DNA from: Gautieria morchelliformis
Taxonomy: Eukaryota > Basidiomycota > Agaricomycetes > Gomphales > Gomphaceae
Reading direction: 5' to 3'
Length of the DNA stretch: 64,000 nucleotides
Assembly (NCBI GenBank): GCA_015179125.1
Contig: WHVA01000055.1
Location: 186,001-250,000 of the forward strand
Part shown: positions 11,151-21,185 of the stretch, in pieces
Layout: every line of letters starts with the position of its first letter
Position numbering within the stretch: the stretch's first letter is position 1
Translations under genes and position numbers: made by a program
Notes under the pieces: model-generated
What the model was told of the DNA's origin: nothing
The model's input: only the letters and a program-made list of their open reading frames with translations
The model's database searches: none

Positions 11151-11267
11151 ATGGGTATTGATATCGAGCAGAGGGTCTCAAGTACGATAAGCTAATTTGA
11201 TATCTGAACTGAGGAGCTACTGTACATGGACTGGAGGTCTATATAGTAAAGTAGCATGCAGGGTCGC

Positions 11268-11908
11268 TGTTACGACCGTGCATTTCCAATCTCCGACCCT
11301 CAGTTCCGCACACTTTCTGAGCCCCCGATAGTTCTGATATCCCGCCCCTTGTTCCACTCCCTTGTTCCTTCGACTCTATTACTCGGACACTCTGGACCCA
11401 CTTAATCGTTCATCAAGACCATATGTCCGGTCCTGCTTGTAGTTCGTTGTCAGATATGTTTTCCGACCCCTTGTCCTTTGACATTGTTTTACCTTACCCT
11501 GAACCCCCCTTGTAGTCCCCTTGTTCTCAATTAGTTAGTTCCCACGTATGTCCACCCGACTTCCGCTCCCTCCGGAATTTGCTTAGCACTACCTCATTAC
11601 ATGTTGTCTCAGCTCTTCGTATAAAGCCCTCTCATGTATGTCTGCTATTCTTCAATCAGATAATCGCCTTCAATACTTGATTTCCTTCGCTCCATCTCCT
11701 GTTCTTAGCACAGTGAGTCTAGCAAGACCTCCGTCTCTCCGCCTTCCGTTTGCCGACTCAAGTTCCAACTCACCTTCAGTTCAGTACTTTCCGATTTCCG
11801 ACCTGCATTTCTGAAATACCTAGGATGATAGTTTATTGGGGGCGCAACACGTAAGTTGAAGCCGCTGTCTTTTCCAGTTCCGACTTGTGAAAATCTCGAT
11901 ACATAACA
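11268..11908 (+). mobile_element. Solo LTR, TGTTACG family, copy 1
   Basis: It starts TGTTACGACCG and ends CGATACATAACA. Flanking pentamers are GTCGC (11263-11267) and GTCAC (11909-11913), one mismatch. A TATAAA box lies at about 11620, and the conserved 3' block has a gggggcgcaac motif followed by aagttgaagccgctgtc, shared with the copies at 12,869 and 26,170. It is inserted within a minus-strand LTR fragment that resumes at 11909. Confidence 0.85.
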
Positions 11909-12110
11909 GTCACGAAGAGAACATGATCAGATCAACGGTCAGGGGAAACAAGGGTCAGGCAAACGGGGAACTAACTAATAAGGGAATCAGGGTGATGGGA
12001 AGTGTGAAGGGAAACCCAAAGGAAGCCGAGATATGCGAGGTTCCTGAACGAGAGCCAAAGCCGAACTTCGGTCCGGATTCGGGAACGGGTCGTAACAGTA
12101 CCTCCCCCTT
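11909..12110 (-). mobile_element. Minus-strand LTR fragment with polypurine tract
   Basis: On the minus strand a purine run AAGGGGGAGG (12101-12110) and TAC precede TGTTACGACCCG, the start of an LTR of the TGTTACG type that continues leftwards to 11909. This is the usual arrangement at a 3' LTR. The other end is not identified, partly because of the solo LTR at 11268-11908. It indicates remains of another Gypsy element whose body lay to the right. Confidence 0.45.
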
Positions 12111-12134
12111 ATGGCCAAACCCATGAGGCCATAA

Positions 12135-12460
12135 GTGAGATCCTGGAGATCACCGGGTTGGGGTAGTTACATGAGCTTTGTTTCGCGTTCTGCTTCTTGT
12201 CTTCTCCCATCATCATCAAAATCATGGATCATGCCAGAGACACATGAATTACCCATCGGCGAGGTCGACGAGGTTGATGAGGTCGACACGGAGCTCGCGC
12301 AGGCTGAGTGTGAAGCGGCGGAGCGGATGAAGGAGCTGCAGGAAAAGCAGCGACTTGCACAGGAGCGCAAAGCTGCTGCCCACACTTCGCATGGGGGTGT
12401 AAGTCAAATGCATCCGTAAGGTCAAATGCATCAGTAAGGCCAAATGCATTGGGTGAACGG
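12135..12460 (+). other. Coding-like fragment and triplicated gtcaaatgcat motif
   Basis: A plus-strand frame ending at 12419 holds an acidic/coiled-coil stretch (EVDEVDEVD, then AERMKELQEKQRLAQERK) that looks like a real protein fragment of unknown family. At 12398-12460 there are three degenerate copies of a gtcaaatgcatcngtaag unit. The same motif with the same upstream gcgggggtgta context occurs in reverse complement at 40,008-40,098. Confidence 0.45.
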
Positions 12461-12795
12461 TGCACCAAGGGCCGCCACTTGGCGCTGGGTGCGAGCGACG
12501 TCCGATGGGACGTGTTGAACCACGGTGCCACACGTTGACAACGTGCAGCAGCATGCGGTCCCGATCGAGGGTGGGTGCGAGTGCTGCAAATGGTAATTGC
12601 CAGCGTGGACTGCCAAAAGTCAGCGGCCGGTGATGCCGGGCATCCCCAGGCCCGGTGAATCGTGTATTACTGATTAAAACCGCGCGCCGGCGGTCTGAAC
12701 TGTCGGAGACTCAACTTAGGTCCCGAACAAATACTCATTATTGCCGAGAAATGTAGCTTGCGTTGCATCACGTGATGCAGTCACTTAGTAACTGT

Positions 12796-12840
12796 CTGAG
12801 TTCGAAGGAAGAGCTTTATCACTTCTTCCTCCGAACTCAG
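12796..12840. repeat. 45-nt hairpin
   Basis: CTGAGTTCGAAGGAAGAG and CTTCTTCCTCCGAACTCAG form an imperfect stem around a short AT loop, 29 bp before the solo LTR at 12869. No function is assigned. Confidence 0.6.
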
Positions 12841-12868
12841 GTGCGTAATAACACATCAAGGTAGGTAA

Positions 12869-13541
12869 TGTTATGACCATGCTTGACCAACTCCGGTACC
12901 CCTGCACCTCCTCTGACTCTATTCCACAATGTCCGCACTTCAACCTTGTGATCCCCTTGTTCTTCACATACTTCCCCTTATGACTCTATTCACCGGCCTT
13001 CCATACTCGACCCTCAGCACAGCAAGTCTGGAGCATCAGGAGTTCCATGTGTTCCACTATTAATTAGACCCATGTCCCCTTTGTTCTTTTGCCTATCCCT
13101 GCACCCCCTTGTAATTCCTCTTGTTCCGCATTAGTTACTTACTCCATTTATCCTAGTTACTTTGGCTCACACTGGAATTGCTTACCTCTACCTTCTGACA
13201 TGTTGTCTCAGCTCTTTGTATAAAACCCAGTCATGTATGCCTCTGTTCTCCAATCAGAGAATCAACTTTGATACGTGACTCCCTTTGCACTGTTTCCTGG
13301 TCATATCACACCAAGTACTTGCAAGGCCTCTGTCTCTCTGACCTCCATCTTCCAACTTGATTTCTGATATCCAACTTAACTTGATTCTTGAACCCTTACC
13401 TCCTTCAGCTACAATACTTGACCTCTTCAGAGTTCCAATCTCCAATCTCTGAAATACTTAGGACAATAGTTGGGGGCACAACATATAAGTTGAAGCCACT
13501 GTCCTTTTAGATCCAACCTCCGGGATTCCCAATATGTAACA
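12869..13541 (+). mobile_element. Solo LTR, TGTTACG family, copy 2
   Basis: It starts TGTTATGACCATGC and ends CCAATATGTAACA, with perfect 5-bp duplications GGTAA at 12864-12868 and 13542-13546. The internal TATAAA at about 13218 and the conserved gggggcacaac block near 13466 match the copies at 11,268 and 26,170, from which it is clearly diverged. It interrupts the left inverted arm. Confidence 0.9.
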
Positions 13542-13546
13542 GGTAA

Positions 13547-14055
13547 TGACTCTACACATTTCTCCCATGTCTGGATGTCCCCTACCTCACACAAAGCATG
13601 TCCTCACCTGTAGCATGCCCTCACCTGTAGCATGTCATCACACTTCATCTGTCCTCACATATATCATATCCTCATACATCCCGTGTCCTCACACATCCCC
13701 ACACATAGTGTGTCCCCAAGTATAGTGTGCATAGTGTGTCCCTTGTTTGTAATGTGTCTCTTGTTTGCAGCCTGTCCCCCGAGTATATCTTGTCCCCTGT
13801 GCGTAGCGTGGCCCTCTGAATAACATGCATCCTCCAAGTGTAGTGTGTCCCCCAAATAGCATGTGTTCCCAAAGTGTAGCATGTCCCCCATGCATAGTGT
13901 GTTGCCCAAGTATAGCATGCATCACATGTCCTTTGTTTGTAGTGTGTCCCCACATGTAGCATGTCCCCAAGGCATGCATAGTGTGTCCCCATGCGTAGCA
14001 TATCCCCTGTGTGTAGCATGTCCCCTGAGTGTAGCATACCCAAGGGCCTCAAAGT
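13547..14055 (-). repeat. Degenerate minisatellite, left copy
   Basis: Read on the minus strand the block consists of variants of ggggacatgctacatgt-like units of 17-21 bp. It begins next to an ttcactttgaggcccttggg anchor that is also found at 38,421-38,440. It is the reverse complement of the right-arm array at 38,430-39,650, but much more degenerate. ORFs through it encode only repeat peptides and are not genes. Confidence 0.85.
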
Positions 14056-14440
14056 GAAATTATTGTAAGGGCAGGAGAAAATAAATAAATAACAGAGGGT
14101 TTATAGTGAATGTTGGAGAATAGACATATATTTGCAAGAAGAGACTGTTACTTATCATTAACTTTTAGCAAACTCAGGGAAATTTATTAATATCTATTTT
14201 TGACATATACAGTATACAAAATAAAATAACAAAACAAACCACATTTAAAGCAGAATCTATTGTGATTAATTTTAGAGGAAACTTACTGATGTCTATTTTC
14301 AAAAAAAAATTGAAAAAATATATATTAAAATACATTTGTTTTGAGCTATTTCGAAAAAAAATTCAGAAATTTATAAAGTATATGACCATAAGAAAAGAAT
14401 AAAAAATTAATAAAATTGCAAATAAAACAAATAAAATACA
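14056..14440 (-). repeat. AT-rich repeat block, left copy
   Basis: The reverse complement contains the aatagacatcagtaag and cctctaaaattaat... segments seen at 37,840-37,940. The shared order is AT-rich block, the ttcactttgaggccc anchor, then minisatellite. No gene is visible. Confidence 0.75.
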
Positions 14441-15763
14441 TGTCAACCGTCATGTGCTTCCATACAGACTTCCATTTGATCAGGCGCGATATGGCCGCTG
14501 GGGCTTTGGATTTCTTAGGCACTGTGAGTACCCCTCGCTTAATTCATTGTATCCACCGTTATATCTACATCTTTTGTCGTGAGGAAAGACCTATCAGCTA
14601 TGGACTCCTGTTTCACTCGGTTTATTTCACAACTTCACACACACGAATTATGACCCGTAATGTCTATTACAACGATTTCTATTCACGATTATCCTAACGA
14701 TCTATCTCTCTCACTATCCAATCTCACCCCGAGCACCGCGAGATACATATGCACACACCCGAGCCATCAAGATACAAGACGACAACACAAATGCACATCG
14801 ATACTCACCGAGCCAAGTCGAGACCGACACACCACTCCCAAGCACCTAGATGCATATCACGAGTTGAGTCGAGGCATGAGTACAGTTAACAAGCCGAGCA
14901 CCAGGGTGGACCGAGTCGATCCCACATCACGATCAGGGGGCACAACATACATTTTCCATTACATTCGAGCTGCGCACGTTATTCCTATCCAGTCCCTCCT
15001 ACCGTCCCGCCTCATCCCTCGAGCCACTATACAGGGACATTCCATTCTGCCTCACGTCTAGGCTAGACCGAACAAGTGAGCCGCAGCACGGATGCACGGT
15101 AGCGGCGGTACGTACGCACCTACCATACGCACAACTCCATTGCTCCCGTCGCCCATTCCTACACATTGAGGCCCCTATCCGAGTAGCTATAAGTAGTATG
15201 CCATGTACGATTGAAATGAATAACGAACACGAATCCTGTTTTGATATCTTGTTTGACTTCGAGTAGTTAGTTGAACTTCGAGTCGCACTCACCTCGTGCT
15301 CTATATCAAACTCGGCCTCGAGCTATAGGACACATCCCAACTCTATTCAAATCTTATCATTCTGTCATCTTTTTCATGTCATGAGTCTGATGACACACAC
15401 CAATGCTGTTGGTCTAATATTTATTTTAAAGCTGTTCCTGTTGCTTGGGATGTGCAGAGAAAGGTGCACAGTGGTGAGCATCAACTTTAAGCATCCCATT
15501 TCCCCTGTGTCGCGAGGGGAGCACGTTCCAGATGTTGGAATTGCTGAACATTTATGACTCACCTACTATGTCATCGGAGAAAATTTTCAACAAGGGAACG
15601 GGTCAGCATGTTGTTCAATAATTCAGTGAGCAAGCTCAAACCAGTGACGATTAGTGATCGATTGCCCGTAGACTACGTTGTTCCGTGGCATTACTACCTC
15701 GGCCTACACAGGGGCCATCTGCGATTTACATCAGCCTACGCAGGCTACATCAGCAGGGCCGAG
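14441..15763. other. Intergenic stretch without a supported gene
   Basis: Short ORFs exist on both strands, but none shows a recognisable domain or extended coding pattern. Around 14,930 a ggggg-cacaacata sequence resembles the 3' block of the TGTTACG LTR family, so part of the stretch may be old LTR debris. Confidence 0.4.
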
Positions 15764-15901
15764 TTACATGGCCTTCTTTTTGTGCGTCTTACCCTTTGCG
15801 TCCTCCAGCTGTTGCATGTAGAGCTTGTAGAGTTCTTCATATGAGGATGTCTTCTTGGGGTTATATTTTGCCTTTCTATTATTTTTGGAAGCTTTGCCCA
15901 T
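15764..15901 (-). CDS. Possible small basic protein (45 aa)
   Basis: The frame starts at an ATG (15899-15901) with a ctcATCATGG context and encodes a lysine-rich peptide beginning MGKASKNNRKAKYNPKK, with a YEELYKLYMQQLEDAKGK helix and a KKKAM end. The upstream 60 bp contain a CACGTG and pyrimidine-rich sequence like a compact fungal promoter. The charged N-terminus and amphipathic helix look non-random, but I do not recognise a family. It could also be the last exon of something longer. Confidence 0.35.
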   Translation of the reverse strand: MGKASKNNRKAKYNPKKTSSYEELYKLYMQQLEDAKGKTHKKKAM

Positions 15902-16003
15902 GATGAGGTGAAAACGGAAGAGAGGGCAGGTGAAGAACAAAGTGGAGAGAAAAGTCACGTGATCTATCCACGCGACGCGTGATGGTGCGCTGTTGTTGAT
16001 TAT

Positions 16004-16264
16004 CTAGACAAATGCTGCCGCCGCTATGTCCAGTACAGTCCTATGTTCGTGCTGCAACATGATTATGTCTTCTTCACTGTTCCTCACTGTGGTTATCGTT
16101 TTGGAGCCTGAGACATGCGTTTCAACTTTATATGCAGGTCTCGAGTACTCCGAGAAGTCGATGAGACCCGTGTTCAAGGGACTGTCATTGGTAAGCATGT
16201 ATGTCAGTACGGCCGTGGGTGGTGATACTAGGGTTACTTTGCTGGTGGATGTGAGGGAAGCCAT
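16004..16264 (-). CDS. DUF6593-like protein fragment
   Basis: The 86-codon frame contains YMLTNDSPLNTGLIDFSE..RPAYKVETHVSGSKTITTVRN, the pattern common in basidiomycete DUF6593 proteins (LTNDNPLNTTF.d..G.plYKveTp). The family's function is unknown. Usual members are around 180 residues with more sequence after the TTI strand, so this copy is short at the C-terminus. The start ATG at 16,264 is preceded by an in-frame stop, so either it is the true start or a splice acceptor lies just inside the frame. Confidence 0.55.
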   Translation of the reverse strand: MASLTSTSKVTLVSPPTAVLTYMLTNDSPLNTGLIDFSEYSRPAYKVETHVSGSKTITTVRNSEEDIIMLQHEHRTVLDIAAAAFV

Positions 16265-16330
16265 GATTTATCAGAATGCGTTGTCCATCTTATATCTGCT
16301 GGTCCTGTGCTCTCCCCGAAAACATTATAA

Positions 16331-16537
16331 TCACCCTCTCACCTCCGTGAGTCTCGCACGATTGGCCTTGACCACAAAACCACATATGTTGTTGGCATGG
16401 TGCGGACATGCAAAAACGAACGAACCCGGTGGTAGAGATGCCGCGAAAGCCGTCGTTTTATACTTGAAGCTCTTGAAGATGAACCGGCCTTCTTCATCAA
16501 TCTCAATGCGATCCTGTGTGTTGTTGGGTGCGTCCAT
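16331..16537 (-). CDS. Hypothetical exon upstream of the DUF6593 frame
   Basis: An ATG-initiated frame of 68 codons encodes MDAPNNTQDRIEIDEEGRF..., mixed polar and hydrophobic, not recognised. It ends with GAG followed by GTGAGAG, which looks like a splice donor, and a candidate acceptor lies 40-90 bp downstream before the DUF6593 frame. The two may be exons of one gene. Confidence 0.35.
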   Translation of the reverse strand: MDAPNNTQDRIEIDEEGRFIFKSFKYKTTAFAASLPPGSFVFACPHHANNICGFVVKANRARLTEVRG

Positions 16538-16899
16538 GGGGTATAGTGGAGCGAAGTGGAGACTTTGCGCGGACAGTGTTTGAGGACTACTAAGGCGATC
16601 GATGACGCCGCTTAACGGTCAGGGCACGCCATTTCAGTGAGGCTATTATGGACATTCCCTGGATTGCTCTCACCCTTCGGTTGAATTTTAACTTGCAAAT
16701 ATCATGGACTTTCCATTCCCTTACCTCTGACATTTCAATGACTTGCACATGTACATATTAAGTGTGCATCTGCGCGAACCACTGAGAACGGAAACCCCCC
16801 ACGGGTTTTCAGTGGGTTCCCTTCCCAGTGATGACTTACACTTCATCTTTTCAAACACCCTATATACTCTACACCGACACCCAATCTCCAACCCTTGAT

Positions 16900-19800
16900 C
16901 TAATCAACATCCATCCCGTCGCTCTCCGCTCCCACATAACTCCTCATCCAATGCGTATATCTACCTTCAAATTGCTCAAGAGGTTGCATCTCTTCGACCA
17001 GTTCATCCCCGATTTCCTTTCTCTCTCCTCTCGTCAGCCCCAGCAACTGCTCGAATATTTGCTTAATTTGAAGCTTGTTCAGCAGTCCGTACTCAGACGT
17101 CCCCCGGATCGAGATCGTATATCGGTTGAATCCCGCATTCGCCATCTCTTTCTCCTTTATCTCCTCCCGTAGTCGCTTCATTTTCTTCTTCCCCTCCAAC
17201 GACTTCCGCTCTTCCTTACCCATCTCCTCTAACATCTGCTCCTTCTCCCTCAATTCCTCCGCCAGCACCCTGTAATCTTCAACACTCCCCGTCCCCAACG
17301 TCACCTTCAGTCCCGTTTTCGTCGACGAGTGCACACGGTCCGTTCCCAGTTCTAGCACCAATGAAAGGTAAGCTCGAGGCGGCGTCCCATCTGGCGGCAG
17401 CCCCATCGGTCGTATCTCCCGCTCTATCGACCCATCTCCCTCTTTCTGATTTTTCACTTGCACCACCACACCGCTAAGCAGGGCTGGCTCAAACACGGCC
17501 GAGCTTCCCGTCCTCCCATGGTAACACACGATCAGATGATCAATAGATACCTGATTGAAACTGCACTGCAGCGCGGCCCCACGCGCCCACAAGTTCGCCA
17601 GCAGCTTCCTGTCACTCAGTCAATCAACCCATCTCAAAATCAAGTCCAAAGACACAACTCACACATCAGGTTTCACTGGAAGAGCCCCACGCGTCTTAAT
17701 CCAGTGAGTGAAGTTCACCGACGCATCACCAAATTCTTCTTCAAACCTTCCTTGATCCTTCCCACCCCAATCACGCCCGAGTAGTTGTTCAAGCATCTCC
17801 AACAATCCCACCGGTCGAGCTGCCTCATGCCAGCTCCACCTCTTCTCACGCACCACCGCATCCCGCGCAAGCACCAATAGTATCCGAGAACAAAGTTCCC
17901 CTACAAGGCCCTTTTCAATCAGTCCACCACTACACAGCTGCTTAGCCAGTGTCGTCAAAATCCCTTTCACATGTTCATCCTTGTCATACATGATCTTGAA
18001 TGCCGCCAGTGCCAGCATCGGTTCCGAAGGCGACGCCGTATAAAATGTCGGATCCGTCCTTGAGTACCCCGTCAGAATCCGCATGTGGTGCGCTACCCCT
18101 CGATCCGCTAAGTTGATCCCCTCTGCGTTGTTCAGCACCGGATCAAGACAGATACGCTGAGACACCACTGCCAAAACATGGTCATTTGCCTCCATGACAA
18201 ATCCTTCCCCACCCGTCAGCTTCAGCCCTGCCGAGGACACCAGAGAATCCATCAGCTCCGTCTCCTCTGACTGTTCTGTCCGCTTCGTCTTCATCTCTGA
18301 CCGTTCCAAGATCGACAACTGCTTCCGGCTCTCGTATTGCGCCCTCCATCTAATCCCCACATCAGTCATCTCCTCCCCAAATCAATCAAGTCAGCCTCAC
18401 AATGGTCGTCCATATCGGCAAATATGCTCAAGTCCCCAAAGCTCCCCCATCGTGACTCTCTCCGTTCCCCCCTGCCCGTGAACCATTCCCTGATCAAACC
18501 CCATACCAATGTGCGGAAACAACAGGTGCGCCAGCTGCTCTCTGAGCCGCAGTGAGGCCGCTACTTTCCTATCAGTTATATACCCTATACACTCGTCATT
18601 GATACTCACTGTCCGTCGGAGCCGGATTAAACAATCGAAATCCTGTTCTTGTCCCCATGAAGACATACCACATTGGCAGTCGCTGCGCCTGCGCCCCTAT
18701 CAGTCTCACCAGGATCCAATAAGACTTGCCTAGCCTATGCGCTTCGTCGAAATAAATCACACAAACCCCTCCTTTCCCCTCTCCCAGTTTCTGCCTCGAA
18801 ATAAATTCCGTTAGCGCCTCCGTCGCTTCTGAAGCGTGAATCTGGTAAACCGAGCTTGCGAACTCCTTGGGCGCCCGACGCTGGGCAATATGTCCGATCT
18901 CCTCTCTCTCTTCCTCCGTTCTTAATTCCGCCGTTTTGAATATAATTTGCCCACCCGCGTCCCTTGCCAGATTTCCCTCCTTTATGTTGAAAATCTTCGA
19001 TCTGTCCTTTTGCAAATCCCATCAGTTCCCCGTCAACGATAGAAGCATGATCCACTCGCGATTTTCTCCGCATATCTATCATATACTTCTTGATTCATCG
19101 TTCTGGCTTTACCAACTACCCCATCGAAGAATTTACTTCGAAATCCAGGTTCTCGCCCACCCTCCATCCGCTCGTGCCAATAATCGAGCAATCCTCTAGC
19201 ATCCAGCTTGCTCTTCCCCTGAGCAGTCTCCAGCACTCTCAGCATTTCTTGATTTGCCGCAGCAATGAACGACGCCAGATAAATGTGAGCTTTCATGTCC
19301 AAATCGTGGTTCACATTGTATCCCAGTTCAGTGAAATACTCGTACACGGCCTTGTCCGAAGGGGGGTAGCCCGTATCCGACGGAGCCCGAAGGCATACTG
19401 GAAGAGTAAACACCATTTTTCCAAGCTCACAAAACCCCCATCAGCTTCCGAGTCCAATATGAGTATTACCTCCTACACTCACCTCTGTCAGCATCCGGGA
19501 CTTTCCTGTTCCCGAACTTTGCACCACCGGCATCACTTTCGCATATAGCATACTCGTCGTCATCTTGACGCTGGCTTCAGCACTTAGCAGCCTTTTATAG
19601 AAAAATATGGGGGCATCCCCCAAGAAAGGCGTCTGGTACGCCACCGTAAGTTCTGTCGCTCCTTTTAACATACAATAACAAAATGATGACATCCTCATAC
19701 CCTTCAGTGAGTCTTTGTAAGACTCCAAGATTCCAGCTTGATTATCAGCCCTACAACCAACTCAGTGCCGCCCAAACCTGGCCGGAGGAGAAGCATACCC

Positions 19801-20224
19801 TGTGGTGTCACTCAATCCCTCCTTGGGAATATATCGCTGAAGCGATTCTAATAGGCAATCCAATAGACAAACCTCAACCCATTCCCACTATGAGTGCCAT
19901 AAATCACTCACCATAGTCTCGTATTACAGAAAATGCTTGCTTCTTCCACGCCTCTTCAACCAGTTTCAAGAGTTGAGGGTCTTCTTGGAGAAGATTCGAC
20001 GCATTTTTCCAGCTAATATGTCCTCCATTCACCTCAACAACCAAAAGTAGAATGTGTTTGGGTATGTGAATGGCCGGTGCGTCCCACCCCCTCTGTTTCA
20101 TTTCATTCAAAACTTCTTCATCTTTGGGTTCAGCCAGTGGGGGAGAGATAGAATCCACCCGAGGGGACTTGTGTAGAGGATTCCTAGCAGGTGCTGACGG
20201 GCTGCTTGACTTTGCTCGTTTCAT
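16900..20224 (-). CDS. P-loop NTPase with C-terminal nuclease-like domain (Crinkler-type), possibly broken
   Basis: Five or more exons on the minus strand read as one protein. The N-terminus (19904-20224) is polar. Walker A SSGTGKSR lies near 19,500-19,525 and Walker B CVIYFDEAH near 18,740-18,770. The middle part (17,659-18,369) is helical. The last exon (16,900-17,592) carries SIDHLI and VVVQVKNQ, which resemble the D and QxK elements of restriction-endonuclease-fold nucleases. GT-AG introns keep the frame at about 19,420-19,495, 18,350-18,400 and 17,595-17,660. Between 19,020 and 19,050 the frame shifts without a good intron, so this copy may be a pseudogene. NTPase-nuclease fusions of this kind are known as expanded Crinkler/RHS-like families in fungi. 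They are thought to act on nucleic acids in the nucleus, but this activity is inferred. Confidence 0.65.
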
Positions 20225-20846
20225 AGTGTTGTGAGACGCACTGGCGCCACGGAGTCAAAAAGGGACACAAATAAGTAGTGAAAAAAGGAGGACATCGCGT
20301 CCGCTGCGCGAGACAGTCTCTGAAGAGACTCGGGGAGACCCGTGCCTGAACAAACAGTATACCCTTGATCGGACGGTCAGGCACTCGTCTATATTTGTAA
20401 CACGGTCGAATCTATGAAATAAGGATGTTTCGTGTATTTTAGAGTTTGGGTGGCAAAGTGACTCCTATATAAGGCCGCGGGGTGAAGACGGTTAGCACTG
20501 CAGTAACTCGGGGCACTTAATATAAGTATTTTCAGTGCCCAAGTTACTGATAATCAGTAACCGGGGAGCGGATTTTTGACACTTCCCCTCGATAAGCTGG
20601 GTACCGAAATCTAGTAGCTAGAATGTCCGCTTTCAGCGTCCTAGAACGCTGATTTTCAGCTCTGAAGTTACTTATAAATGGTATTTTAGAACACAATAAA
20701 ACAATGCCTTCTATTACTGAAAAGACAGTTGGAAATACATAGATTGAAAGCTAAGCAATCTGAAATGTTCTGTGCCTGACGGCGGTGCAGCATCGAAGTG
20801 ACAAGCAGTCTGTGAAGACGCCACGTACACATGCTATAACATGCCT
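20225..20846. other. Upstream region of the NTPase gene, no supported gene
   Basis: It holds a plus-strand tatataa at about 20,466 and a hairpin at 20,503-20,546 (GTAACTCGGGGCACT against AGTGCCCAAGTTAC). Short ORFs have no recognisable content. Confidence 0.4.
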
Positions 20847-21185
20847 TCAGTGTGGTATCCAAGCCCGATCAAGGGCACACCACACAATGGCCTTCGTATT
20901 CACGTTATTTACGTTCTACGCGCATCTAAGATAAACCATCATTCATCAGCAGCTACCACCAAAGAATAGTATACATACTTGTCCTCCCGACCCCGAACTG
21001 CACGCAAATGTAAGCTCGACCTCATCGTGCAGTATGGACATCTTGGTGAATTCCACGAGCCGTTTTCGCGTCGTCACGCTTTCGGTGGCCGTGGGAGGCG
21101 AAGAGAGTGCAGAGGGGAGGACATGGTGATTGTGAGACACGCGTGGTAGCCGGAAGAGGTAAAGGCCTGCGGCCTGCTGTGTCAT
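20847..21185 (-). pseudogene. Release-factor (RF-1/ICT1-type) GGQ domain gene fragment
   Basis: Exon 1 (20,979-21,185) ends VELTFACSSGSGGQ. A phase-0 intron of 63 bp (20,916-20,978, GTATGT to GCGTAG) leads to exon 2 (20,847-20,915), which starts NVNNVNTKA. Together they rebuild the SSGPGGQNVNKVNTKA signature of class I release factors and of the ICT1/Pth4 peptidyl-tRNA hydrolases, which act on mitochondrial ribosomes. The usual Lys is Asn. A stop follows 13 codons after the signature, so the basic C-terminal tail is missing. The first 30 residues could be a mitochondrial presequence. A truncated or pseudogenised copy is most likely. Confidence 0.65.

Larger units (their letters stand above)
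602..11160 (-). mobile_element. Gypsy-1: decayed chromodomain Ty3/Gypsy retrotransposon with nested insertions
   Basis: Read on the minus strand the order is gag (about 9970-11150), CCHC knuckle, aspartic protease, reverse transcriptase, RNase H, integrase, chromodomain (to 2751) and a long C-terminal tail (to 602). The element is interrupted by family-B LTRs, a 939-bp LTR-like insertion and two 3-bp-TSD MITEs. Removing the insertions lets the coding frame run across several junctions, so they postdate the element. There are also many frameshifts and in-frame stops. No LTR of its own could be recognised; the left end lies beyond the window. Confidence 0.85.

Noticed and set aside
13664-14052. 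Cysteine-, glycine- and threonine-rich frames on the minus strand
   Set aside because: They are translations of the left minisatellite.
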